Assembly (NCBI GenBank): GCA_043811795.1 | Contig: JBDRMV010000049.1 | Span: 1 to 22,934 of the forward strand | Length of the DNA: 22,934 bases | DNA from: JBDRMV01 sp043811795 | Lineage (GTDB): Bacteria > CG03 | Direction of reading: 5' to 3' | Part shown: one piece after another, positions 14,496 to 21,173 of the stretch | How the letters are laid out: every line of letters begins with the position of its first letter | Numbering within the stretch: position 1 is the stretch's first letter | The notes under the pieces: generated by a model | Told to the model about the DNA's origin: nothing | What the model saw: only the letters and a program-made list of their open reading frames with translations | The model's database searches: none | Position numbers and translations under genes: made by a program

Positions 14496-14524
14496 TTGAC
14501 GATTGAGCTTTTTCGGACTATACT
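14496..14524 (+). promoter_or_regulatory. Sigma70-type promoter of the porin gene
   Basis: TTGACG (14496-14501) and TATACT (14519-14524) are spaced by exactly 17 bases, each one mismatch from consensus. Transcription would start near 14531, leaving a leader of about 73 bases before the ATG at 14604. The leader carries a strong AAGGAGGT ribosome binding site. The arrangement predicts strong, largely constitutive expression. Confidence 0.8.
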
Positions 14525-14603
14525 TGTTGTATATTTACTTACGCAGATTTACGTGTTCAGCGATTAAAAGAAATTAGGAAAAGTGTTTTTTAAGGAGGTG
14601 CGC

Positions 14604-15851
14604 ATGAAGATGTTTGGCGTGGCTGTTACGCTGTTTTTTCTTACCTCTATCTCCTGCGCGGAGATCGGGAAAGTGAAAGTCAGCGGTTCGCTGGAGGTTC
14701 AGAAAGTATCTCTGAACAACTCTACGGACTATGCGGACTACGACAAAGGCGCGAATGACGACGCCGTGAGTGAGACGAGAAGCCGCCTGCTTCTGGGTCT
14801 GGAAGCGCCCGTTTCCGAGGGTGTTGCCGGAAAAATCCTTTTGAGCAAGAACAACAGAAAGTATGGAACCGGTGAAGAGAGTGTCGGTTCAACACAATGG
14901 CAGATTAACATCAAAAACGCCTATCTTGTGCTCGACGATTTTCTTGACATTTTTAAAGTGACTCTCGGAAGGCAGTTTATCGGCGAGAAGGGAGACCTTG
15001 CGCTCTATTACGGCCCGACACAGGACGACAACCTTTCTATCACTGCTGTTGACGGCGCGACGGCGGAAACGACTTTGGGCTCCATAGATGCGAGTTTTAT
15101 TAGCGGTAAACTTACGGAGTCAAATGCAACTCCGAGTCAGGACGTTGATTTGTCCGGCGTTATTCTGAAAAGCGGTAAACTTCTGAGCGGTGTTGAACTC
15201 GGCGCTTACGCTTATCAGAAAATTGACCGAACCAATCTACAGTTTAACAGGGACGACCTTAGAATTTACGGCATCAAAGCGCAGGCGGGTATTCCGCAGG
15301 TCGAAGGGCTGAATACCAAACTGGAATACGCTATGAACGCCGGCGCGGACAATAATGCGGACCAGAAACACAGCGGGAACGCTTTGATTGTCGGCGTTTC
15401 GTACGAGGGCGTTAACGTCGGCGGGCCTCTTAAGGTTTCGGCGGATTACGCTGCGGGTTCCGGCGATAAAACGTCCGCGGACAAGAACGAGGATTTCAAA
15501 TCCGTCAGTTCGGACCTCCGCTACGGTGAAATCTGGGCGAATTCACTCGGAAACGTCGGCATCACGGACAGGAACATCATAAAAGTCGGCGTCGGTTATG
15601 AGCCCGATTTCAGTAATCGTCTTTCCGCTTCGCTGGATTATTTAACATTTACGGAAAGCGAAGTCGCCTCCGGCGCGAATGACGACTGGGGTTCTGAAAT
15701 TGACCTCAGGGTGAAATGGCAGCAGTCGGAGAATGTGGCTCTTGAAGTTGTTGCGGCGCAGCTTCAGCCGGGCGACGCGATGACGGGCGGCGGGACCAAT
15801 CCGAACGACCCCATCGCAAAGATTGCGGCCAACCTGAAGGTTTCGTTTTAA
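14604..15851 (+). CDS. Outer-membrane porin-like beta-barrel protein
   Basis: This 415-residue protein has a Sec signal peptide (MKMFGVAVTLFFLTSISCA, cleavage probably before EIGKVKVSG). It is followed by alternating polar/hydrophobic strands typical of an outer-membrane barrel: SRLLLGLEAPV, GKILLSK, AYLVLDDFLDIFKVTLGRQFIGEKG, ISIDSFISG-type strands and SADYAAGSG. It ends in LKVSF, the C-terminal phenylalanine used for barrel assembly. The YLVLDDFL...LGRQ stretch is like proteobacterial alginate-export or porin families, but I cannot name one. ATG 14604 is chosen for its AAGGAGGT site (14592-14599); a GTG at 14583 would disrupt the signal peptide. It is monocistronic, with its own promoter and terminator. 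It could provide an outer-membrane route for nucleosides or bases, but nothing in the sequence shows this. Confidence 0.82.
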   Translation: MKMFGVAVTLFFLTSISCAEIGKVKVSGSLEVQKVSLNNSTDYADYDKGANDDAVSETRSRLLLGLEAPVSEGVAGKILLSKNNRKYGTGEESVGSTQWQINIKNAYLVLDDFLDIFKVTLGRQFIGEKGDLALYYGPTQDDNLSITAVDGATAETTLGSIDASFISGKLTESNATPSQDVDLSGVILKSGKLLSGVELGAYAYQKIDRTNLQFNRDDLRIYGIKAQAGIPQVEGLNTKLEYAMNAGADNNADQKHSGNALIVGVSYEGVNVGGPLKVSADYAAGSGDKTSADKNEDFKSVSSDLRYGEIWANSLGNVGITDRNIIKVGVGYEPDFSNRLSASLDYLTFTESEVASGANDDWGSEIDLRVKWQQSENVALEVVAAQLQPGDAMTGGGTNPNDPIAKIAANLKVSF

Positions 15852-15868
15852 TTCATCCGTGACATTTT

Positions 15869-15904
15869 GGGGGGAAGGGATATTATCTCTTCCCCCCTTT
15901 TTTT
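15869..15904 (+). terminator. Rho-independent terminator after the porin gene
   Basis: The stem GGGGGGAAG (15869-15877) pairs perfectly with CTTCCCCCC (15889-15897) around an 11-base loop, followed by seven T (15898-15904). It lies 18 bases after the porin stop and insulates it from the next promoter. Confidence 0.95.
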
Positions 15905-15916
15905 GATTACGTCCCT

Positions 15917-15945
15917 TTGACTTAAATTCCGGGTTTATCTATAAT
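15917..15945 (+). promoter_or_regulatory. Sigma70-type promoter of the amino-acid operon
   Basis: TTGACT (15917-15922) and a perfect TATAAT (15940-15945) with a 17-base spacer lie just after the porin terminator. Transcription would start near 15952, less than 20 bases before the ATG at 15971, so there is no room for an attenuator or riboswitch. Confidence 0.85.
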
Positions 15946-15970
15946 CAACCCTGAAAAAAGCGGAGGAAAC

Positions 15971-17206
15971 ATGCCTGAAATTTTTATAATAGACGTCACG
16001 AACAGGGACGGCGTACAGACGGCCAGCCTGGGTTTGGCCAAACTTGAAAAAACGATATTGAACATCTATCTCAATAAAATGGGTATTTTCCAGTCCGAAT
16101 TCGGGTTTCCTTTTACGAACCATGAAGTGGGTTATCTGAATGCCAATCTGCGTCTTGTTGAGATGGGCGTTCTGAAACCCATACGGCTGTCGGGGTGGAT
16201 GAGGGCGCTTCCGCAGGACATTGAACTTTCTTTTTCAAACGTTCCGGGGATGAAAACCGTAAATGTTTCGATTTCAACTTCAAAACAGATGATTGAAAAA
16301 AAGTTCGGCGGGAAATTCAAGGAGAAAGACATAATAAAAATGACGGTGAAAAGCGTGAAAAAGGCAAAATTGCTCGGCGCCGAGTCGGTCGGCGTCAATG
16401 CCGAGGACGCATCCCGGACAGAGTTGTCTTTTTTGAAGGTCTTTTCCCTTGCTGCGAAGGAAGCAGGCGCCGACAGAATAAGGTATTGCGACACGCTGGG
16501 CTTTGACGACCCGTTCTCCATTTATGAGAGGGTTTATTCCCTCGCGAAGGCAGCCGGAATCCCGATCGAACTGCACTGTCATAATGACCTGGGTCTCGCT
16601 GTCGCAAATTCCGTCGCAGGAGCAAAGGCGGCGGTTGACGCCGGCGTTGATGCGTATATCAACACGACGGTGAACGGGATGGGCGAAAGGGCGGGCAACG
16701 CCGACCTGGTTTCGGTTATTCTTGCCCTGAAGAAGTCGTCGGGCTTTTCAGGCAAATACGTTCTTGACAAAAAAATTGATTTGAAATGCGCGTGGGAAAC
16801 GGCGAAGTACGCGTCTTACTGTTTCAGGGTGCCGATTCCGATAAACCAGCCGGGTGTCGGGCAGAACGCTTTTGCGCACGAGTCGGGCATACACGCCGAC
16901 GGGGCGCTGAAGGACAGAAGGAATTACGAACTTTACGATTTTGAAGAACTCGGGCGCGGAGAACCGCATTTTATTGAAACGGGTAGACAGATTGTCGTCG
17001 GAGAATATTCCGGAATAAAGGGGTTCAGGAATGTTTATGACAAGATAGAAGTCGGGTTTAAGAACTCAGAAGAGGCAAAGAAAATTCTTGAACTTGTCAG
17101 GTATGCGAACGTTCACACGCAGAAGCCGCTCGTCGAAGCCGAACTGCGTTTCATCGCAAAATATCCCGATGTCGCCCGCGAAATTCTGACTTCCATTCCG
17201 AAATAG
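15971..17206 (+). CDS. LeuA/NifV-family acyl-CoA condensing synthase (homocitrate or isopropylmalate synthase-like)
   Basis: This 411-residue member of the HMG-CoA lyase-like TIM-barrel family condenses acetyl-CoA with a 2-oxoacid. It has R12-D13 in TNRDGVQT, the metal-binding H202 and H204 in LHCHNDLG and the NTTVNGMGERAGN loop (231-243). The C-terminal part is helical (to about 400), without the regulatory domain of classical LeuA, so feedback by leucine is unlikely. The SGWMRALPQDIELS segment (74-87) is characteristic, but I cannot assign it to a named group. The acceptor could be 2-oxoglutarate (homocitrate), 2-oxoisovalerate or pyruvate (citramalate). Its promoter and the following aminotransferase, hom and thrC place it in an aspartate-family/isoleucine setting. 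The start follows GCGGAGGAA. Confidence 0.82.
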   Translation: MPEIFIIDVTNRDGVQTASLGLAKLEKTILNIYLNKMGIFQSEFGFPFTNHEVGYLNANLRLVEMGVLKPIRLSGWMRALPQDIELSFSNVPGMKTVNVSISTSKQMIEKKFGGKFKEKDIIKMTVKSVKKAKLLGAESVGVNAEDASRTELSFLKVFSLAAKEAGADRIRYCDTLGFDDPFSIYERVYSLAKAAGIPIELHCHNDLGLAVANSVAGAKAAVDAGVDAYINTTVNGMGERAGNADLVSVILALKKSSGFSGKYVLDKKIDLKCAWETAKYASYCFRVPIPINQPGVGQNAFAHESGIHADGALKDRRNYELYDFEELGRGEPHFIETGRQIVVGEYSGIKGFRNVYDKIEVGFKNSEEAKKILELVRYANVHTQKPLVEAELRFIAKYPDVAREILTSIPK

Positions 17207-17210
17207 TAAA

Positions 17211-18461
17211 ATGGTAAATCCGTCGGACAAAATCAAAAACCTGCCGCCTTATTTATTCGGCGTGATAGATGTTCTGAAAGCGGGGGCTTTCGCCAAAAAA
17301 CTTGACGTGATAGACCTCGCTATGGGAAATCCCGACCTTCCCACTCCGCCGGCCGTCGTCGAGCGGCTGGTTGATACCGTGACGAATCACCCTCGCACGC
17401 ACAGGTATCCGCAGGCGAAAGGAATGCCGAAGTTCAGAAAAGCCGTCGCAATCTGGTATAAAAAGCGTTTCGGCGTAACGCTTGCGCCGGAAACGGAAGC
17501 GGTGGCGTTGATCGGCTCAAAGGAAGGTCTTGCCCACCTCTGTCAGGCGTATCTTAACCCGGGGGACGTCGTTCTCGTGCCGAACCCCTGCTACCCCGTG
17601 CATTATAACAGCGTGATTCTCGCCGGTGGCGTTGTTCATTCAATGCCGCTCCTCCCCGAAAACGGTTTTCTGCCCGTCCTGACGGACATTCCCGAAAAAG
17701 TCCGCCGTCTGGCAAAGATTATGCTTCTGAATTATCCGAACAATCCGACGGGCGCTGTCATTGAGGATGTGAAATTTCTTGAGGAAGTCGTAAGGTTCGC
17801 AAAAAAATACGAAATTATCGTCGTTTATGACAACGCTTACTCGGAGGTGACTTTTTCGGGATATTCGGCGCCTTCGTTTCTCGAGATAAAAGGCGCTAAA
17901 GATGTGGGCGTTGAGTTCGGCTCGTTTTCCAAAACGTATAATATGGCGGGCTGGCGGCTCGGCTGGGCTGTGGGAAACAGCGAAGTCCTTTCTGTTCTCG
18001 CTAAATACAAAAGTTATGTCGATTACGGCGTCCCGACCTTTATTCAGCTTTCGGGCGTCCGCGCTCTGGAAACCGGGAGAAGCGAAATTGAAAGGACTCT
18101 TGCGGAATACGAAAAAAGATTTGATTTTTTTACGAAAAAACTGAATTCGCTCGGCTGGGACGCAAAAAAACCGAAAGCGACGATGTACCTGTGGACAAAA
18201 ATTCCGCACCCCTACGAAAATATGCCTTCTCTTGAATTTGCGGAACTTTTGATAGAAACCACGGGGATAGCCGTTACGCCTGGGGCGGGTTTCGGAACCT
18301 ATGGCGAGGGTTTTGTAAGGATGGCTATGGTTACTCACTTCAAAAGATTTCACGACGCTTTTCTGCGGCTCCGGAAGTTCCTGAAAGTTCCCGCCCGCTC
18401 TCTGCCTGAGTATTCGGAAGTAAAAAAGAATGTGAGGCAAAAAAAATGCAGAAAAAAATAA
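17211..18461 (+). CDS. Class I/II PLP aminotransferase, AlaC-like
   Basis: This 416-residue fold-type I aminotransferase has MGNPDLPTP (38-46), NYPNNPTGAV (174-183), D207 and Y210 in VVYDNAYSE and the Schiff-base K241 in SFSKTYNMAGWRLG. The sequence is like the alanine/LL-diaminopimelate aminotransferase group (AlaC), in which a 'hom-linked' member often precedes homoserine dehydrogenase in delta-proteobacterial operons. That placement recurs here: hom starts 16 bases before this stop. The start at ATG 17211 is four bases after the synthase stop, without a clear Shine-Dalgarno sequence, which implies translational coupling. The last 20 residues (SEVKKNVRQKKCRKK) are very basic and outside the family domain, produced by the overlap with hom. 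The amino donor and acceptor are not predictable. Confidence 0.88.
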   Translation: MVNPSDKIKNLPPYLFGVIDVLKAGAFAKKLDVIDLAMGNPDLPTPPAVVERLVDTVTNHPRTHRYPQAKGMPKFRKAVAIWYKKRFGVTLAPETEAVALIGSKEGLAHLCQAYLNPGDVVLVPNPCYPVHYNSVILAGGVVHSMPLLPENGFLPVLTDIPEKVRRLAKIMLLNYPNNPTGAVIEDVKFLEEVVRFAKKYEIIVVYDNAYSEVTFSGYSAPSFLEIKGAKDVGVEFGSFSKTYNMAGWRLGWAVGNSEVLSVLAKYKSYVDYGVPTFIQLSGVRALETGRSEIERTLAEYEKRFDFFTKKLNSLGWDAKKPKATMYLWTKIPHPYENMPSLEFAELLIETTGIAVTPGAGFGTYGEGFVRMAMVTHFKRFHDAFLRLRKFLKVPARSLPEYSEVKKNVRQKKCRKK

Positions 18462-19744
18462 TAAACATAGGTATGGCCGGTTACGGCACCGTCGGTAAGG
18501 GCGTTTCCCGCATCATTCAGGAAAAGAATGATTTGCTCTCGGAAAAGGTCGGCGCCAGATTGCGCCTGAAAAGAATTTGCGACAAGAGTTTCAAAACCGT
18601 CAACGCCGCGGGTATTTACACAAAAAAGATAGAGGATATTTTCAACGACCCCGAAATAGATATTTTTGTCGAACTTATAGGCGGTTACCAGCCGGCAAAG
18701 AGATTTATCCTGCTTGCCCTTGATAAGAAGATGTCTGTTGTAACGGCAAACAAAGATGTTCTTTCTCACGATTTTGCGGAAATTCTGAAGCATGCAAAAA
18801 GAAACAGGAGAAGAATTTATTTCGAAGCGAGCGTCGGCGGAGGGATACCGATAATTGCCGCGCTCAACGAGGGCCTTTGCGCCAACAAGGTCTCCGGCAT
18901 CACCGCTATTCTGAACGGCACCACGAATTTTATTCTGACGGAAATGTCGCAGAAAAAAGAAACGTTCAAGAGGGCATTGCGGAAAGCGCAGAAATCGGGT
19001 TTTGCCGAAAGCGACCCCACCCGTGACATCGCCGGTTTTGACTCCGCTTCAAAACTTGCGATACTGTCTTCAATGGTTTTCGGAACGCACGTTCGCCCGG
19101 AGGACATCTTTACCCGCGGCATAGAGACCGTCGAGCAGATAGATTTGTCTTTTGCCGGCGAGTTCGGTTATGCGATGAAACTGTTTGCCGTAATGAAAAC
19201 CTGCAGGGAGACCGGTGGAAACGTTTATCTTCAGGTTGCGCCCGCTTTTGTAAGAGATGGCCATCCGCTCGCGAGCGTAAACGGGGAGTACAACGCCATT
19301 TACATAAACACCGACGCCGCCGGCGATATGATGTTTTACGGCAAAGGAGCGGGGTCTCTTCCCGCGGCCTCCGCCGTCGTCAGCGATATTGTTTACACGG
19401 CAAGACACATTCTTGAGCGCAGCGCCCGGCACATACCTTTTCTGGAACTGAAAAAAACAAAACTGAACATTGCGGACGTCAATGATATTGAGTCCTGTTA
19501 TTATATCAGGCTCACGACCGTTGACAAGCCGGGTGTTCTTGCGCGGATTTCAAACATTCTCGCCGATTACAGGATATCCATTGATTCCGTTATACAGAAA
19601 GAGGGCTCGAGTCCTTCTGCGGTGCCGATTGTCATGCTCACGCACAGGGCGAAAATGGGGAATATCGTGTCTGCGCTGACGGCGATAGACAGTTTGAAGA
19701 TAATAAGAAAGAAAACCGTGTTTTACGAAATTCTTGAAATATAA
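18446..19744 (+). CDS. hom: Homoserine dehydrogenase with ACT domain
   Basis: This 432-residue protein has the NAD(P)-binding GYGTVG (12-17), TANKDVLS (about 95-102), the conserved EASVGGGIPII (128-138), AILNGTTNF and the catalytic-region SDPTRDIAGFDSASKLAIL. The C-terminal ACT domain (about 352-432, beginning YYIRLTTVDKPGVLARIS) allows feedback by threonine. It reduces aspartate semialdehyde to homoserine. The gene overlaps the aminotransferase by 16 bases. In related operons the next genes are usually apgM and thrC; here about 1.4 kb of accessory DNA separates hom from thrC. Confidence 0.95.
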   Translation: MQKKIINIGMAGYGTVGKGVSRIIQEKNDLLSEKVGARLRLKRICDKSFKTVNAAGIYTKKIEDIFNDPEIDIFVELIGGYQPAKRFILLALDKKMSVVTANKDVLSHDFAEILKHAKRNRRRIYFEASVGGGIPIIAALNEGLCANKVSGITAILNGTTNFILTEMSQKKETFKRALRKAQKSGFAESDPTRDIAGFDSASKLAILSSMVFGTHVRPEDIFTRGIETVEQIDLSFAGEFGYAMKLFAVMKTCRETGGNVYLQVAPAFVRDGHPLASVNGEYNAIYINTDAAGDMMFYGKGAGSLPAASAVVSDIVYTARHILERSARHIPFLELKKTKLNIADVNDIESCYYIRLTTVDKPGVLARISNILADYRISIDSVIQKEGSSPSAVPIVMLTHRAKMGNIVSALTAIDSLKIIRKKTVFYEILEI

Positions 19745-19808
19745 CCCCCGTTATAAATTCACAAATTAAAATAGTTGTATGATAAAAACATTACGAAGAG
19801 GGGAATTA

Positions 19809-20002
19809 TGGCTTTGCCCGGTTTAAATCGAATAGAGGAGACAATTGGGCATTTATCTCGAAAAGAGCAGTTGTGGTTAATTGAGAAGATAGCGCATTAT
19901 CTTCGGAAAGATCCGGTGAAAAGTGATATGCGGAAACATCGCATCTTTAAAAACCAACTTGCGGTAATGGCATCTGATCCTGATATTCAAACCGAGTTGT
20001 AA
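19809..20002 (+). CDS. Orphan, apparently shortened antitoxin-like protein
   Basis: This 63-residue ORF starts at ATG 19809, preceded by GAAGAGGGG. Its centre, IEETIGHLSRKEQLWLIEKIAHYLR, and its end, NQLAVMASDPDIQTEL, match a common pattern of small antitoxins that precede PIN- or RelE-type toxin genes. In those proteins the sequence usually continues past the 'DPEIQREL' point with an acidic toxin-binding tail. Here a stop falls exactly at that point, immediately followed by repeat tract D, and no toxin gene is present. It therefore looks like a truncated remnant or solitary antitoxin. The resemblance is from memory of the family; the upstream ATG at 19775 has no ribosome binding site and is not used. 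Confidence 0.6.
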
Positions 20003-20010
20003 AAAAAATG

Positions 20011-20061
20011 AAAAAAAATGAAGGACGTCCCCATTCTCCCATTCTCCATTCTCATATTCTC
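20011..20061. repeat. Low-complexity ATTCT tract D with GGACGTCC head
   Basis: The head (20013-20037) is identical over 25 bases to 20970-20994 and contains the palindrome GGACGTCC (20023-20030). It is followed by variable units ending in ATTCT (CCCATTCT, CCATTCT, CATATTCT) to about 20060. Immediately upstream the 10-mer AAAAAAAATG is duplicated in tandem (20001-20010 and 20011-20020). The tract follows the stop of the antitoxin-like gene and precedes the 3' half of an HTH gene. Confidence 0.75.
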
Positions 20062-20137
20062 AAGAATAAAAACATTAAAACAAATTGCTGATGCGCTCAA
20101 AGTTAAAATGGATGACTTAATGAAGTCGGGAATATGA
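20018..20137 (+). pseudogene. 3' remnant of an XRE-type HTH regulator fused in frame to repeat tract D
   Basis: From codon 16 onward (20063-20134) the frame reads RIKTLKQIADALKVKMDDLM and ends KSGI. This is the recognition-helix end of a Cro/C1-type HTH domain (TLxxIADALxVxxDDL). The first 15 codons (MKDVPIL...) come from repeat tract D, whose ATG at 20018 is in frame with the remnant. The stop TGA overlaps the KilA-N start (ATGA, 20134-20137). The first two helices of the HTH are missing, so DNA binding is unlikely. The fragment may still couple translation of KilA-N. The identity of the remnant is convincing; whether it is expressed is unknown. Confidence 0.6.
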
Positions 20138-20964
20138 AAAATCAGAAAATAGAGGTACAGGGCAAAGAAATAACAATTATAAACAGGGAACAAAAAGATT
20201 ACATTTCATTGACGGATATTGCAAAATATCGAAATGAAGCTGAGCCGTTTTCAATTATCAATAACTGGATGCGCAGCAGAAGCACAATAGAGTTTCTGGG
20301 CTTATGGGAAAAACTGAGCAATCCGGATTTTAAACCTATCGAATTCGAGAGGTTTAGAAATGAAGCAGGCAGTAATTATTTTGTGCTTTCTCCTAAAAGA
20401 TGGATTGAATCAACGAACGCAATCGGAATTATTTCCAAGTCCGGCAGGTATGGGGGCACGTTTGCCCATAAAGACGTTGCATTTGAATTTGCCTCCTGGA
20501 TTTCTTCGGAGTTCAAACTTTATCTCATCATAGAGTTTCAAAGGCTTAAAGACGAAGAAAACAAACGGCTTAGTATGGAATGGAATTTACAGCGGACGAT
20601 TTCTAAAATAAACTATCGAATCCATACCGATGCTATTAAGAATAATCTTATACCGCCGGAGCTGAATAAAAAACAGACTCAGTTCATTTATGCCGATGAA
20701 GCAGATATTTTAAACATGGCTTTATTTGGTATGACTGCTAAGGGTTGGCGGGAGGCTAATGTTGATCTGCCGGGTAATATACGTGATTATGCAACTCTTG
20801 AACAACTGGTGGTTCTATCTAATCTTGAAAGCATTCATTCCGTTTTGATTCATCAGGGAATGGAACAAAGTGTTCGGCTTATGCAACTGAACAAAATAGC
20901 TATTACCCAGATGAAATCACTGGTTAGTAATAAAAATATCAAGCGATTGAAAGGGAAAAAATGA
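20134..20964 (+). CDS. KilA-N domain DNA-binding-type protein
   Basis: This 276-residue protein has an N-terminal KilA-N domain (about 5-125) with DYISLTDIAKY, IINNWMRSRSTIEFLGLWE, SPKRWIESTNAIGI and YGGTFAHKDVAFEFASW. KilA-N is a DNA-binding fold known from phage and large DNA viruses and found on many bacterial mobile or accessory loci. The C-terminal half (about 130-270) is helical, with WREANVDLPGNIRDYATLEQLVVLSNLE, and is also common in bacterial members. The frame is intact. It overlaps the HTH remnant by four bases and is followed directly by a tandem 14-bp duplication and repeat tract E. It lies inside the hom-thrC operon. The role is unknown; regulation, defence or anti-restriction are all possible. 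Confidence 0.85.
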   Translation: MKNQKIEVQGKEITIINREQKDYISLTDIAKYRNEAEPFSIINNWMRSRSTIEFLGLWEKLSNPDFKPIEFERFRNEAGSNYFVLSPKRWIESTNAIGIISKSGRYGGTFAHKDVAFEFASWISSEFKLYLIIEFQRLKDEENKRLSMEWNLQRTISKINYRIHTDAIKNNLIPPELNKKQTQFIYADEADILNMALFGMTAKGWREANVDLPGNIRDYATLEQLVVLSNLESIHSVLIHQGMEQSVRLMQLNKIAITQMKSLVSNKNIKRLKGKK

Positions 20965-21039
20965 AAGGGAAAAAATGAAGGACGTCCCCATTCTTCCCCT
21001 TCCATTCTTCCCCATTCTTCCCATTCTTCCATTCTTCCA
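20949..21039. repeat. Low-complexity ATTCT tract E with tandem duplication and GGACGTCC head
   Basis: The 14-mer GAAAGGGAAAAAAT is present twice in tandem (20949-20962, 20963-20976), spanning the KilA-N stop codon. The 25-nt head shared with tract D follows (20970-20994), with palindrome GGACGTCC at 20980-20987. Then come units of the type TTCCATTCT and TTCCCCATTCT to about 21039. It is like tract D but with TTCC rather than TCCC spacers, and longer. Confidence 0.75.
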
Positions 21040-21138
21040 GGAAAAATTGTTTTCTCGGGCAATGCGGATTGTGACTCCGATAGGGAAATTGAAAAAATGG
21101 CGAATAGAATTGTAGAAAAAATAAAGGGAAAGTTTTAA
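21040..21138 (+). pseudogene. Orphan 3' coding remnant of an unidentified gene
   Basis: Immediately after tract E, one frame reads GKIVFSGNADCDSDREIEKM and continues ANRIVEKIKGKF to a TAA at 21136-21138. The amphipathic ending and codon choice look like a genuine protein C-terminus, but no start is present. The ATG carried by the repeat (20975) is in another frame. It mirrors the arrangement at tract D, where a repeat abuts the 3' half of a gene. I do not recognise the family. Confidence 0.35.
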
Positions 21139-21173
21139 AGAGAAGATTTGCGGAATTAAAAGGAGATTTTAGT

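Noticed and set aside
17640..18440. 266-codon open frame on the minus strand
   Set aside because: It is antisense to the AlaC-like aminotransferase and is an arginine/phenylalanine-rich shadow with no recognisable domain.
20028..21039. Tracts D and E as a CRISPR array
   Set aside because: There are no uniform 24-37 bp repeats separated by unique spacers and no cas genes; the units are 7-10 bp and degenerate.
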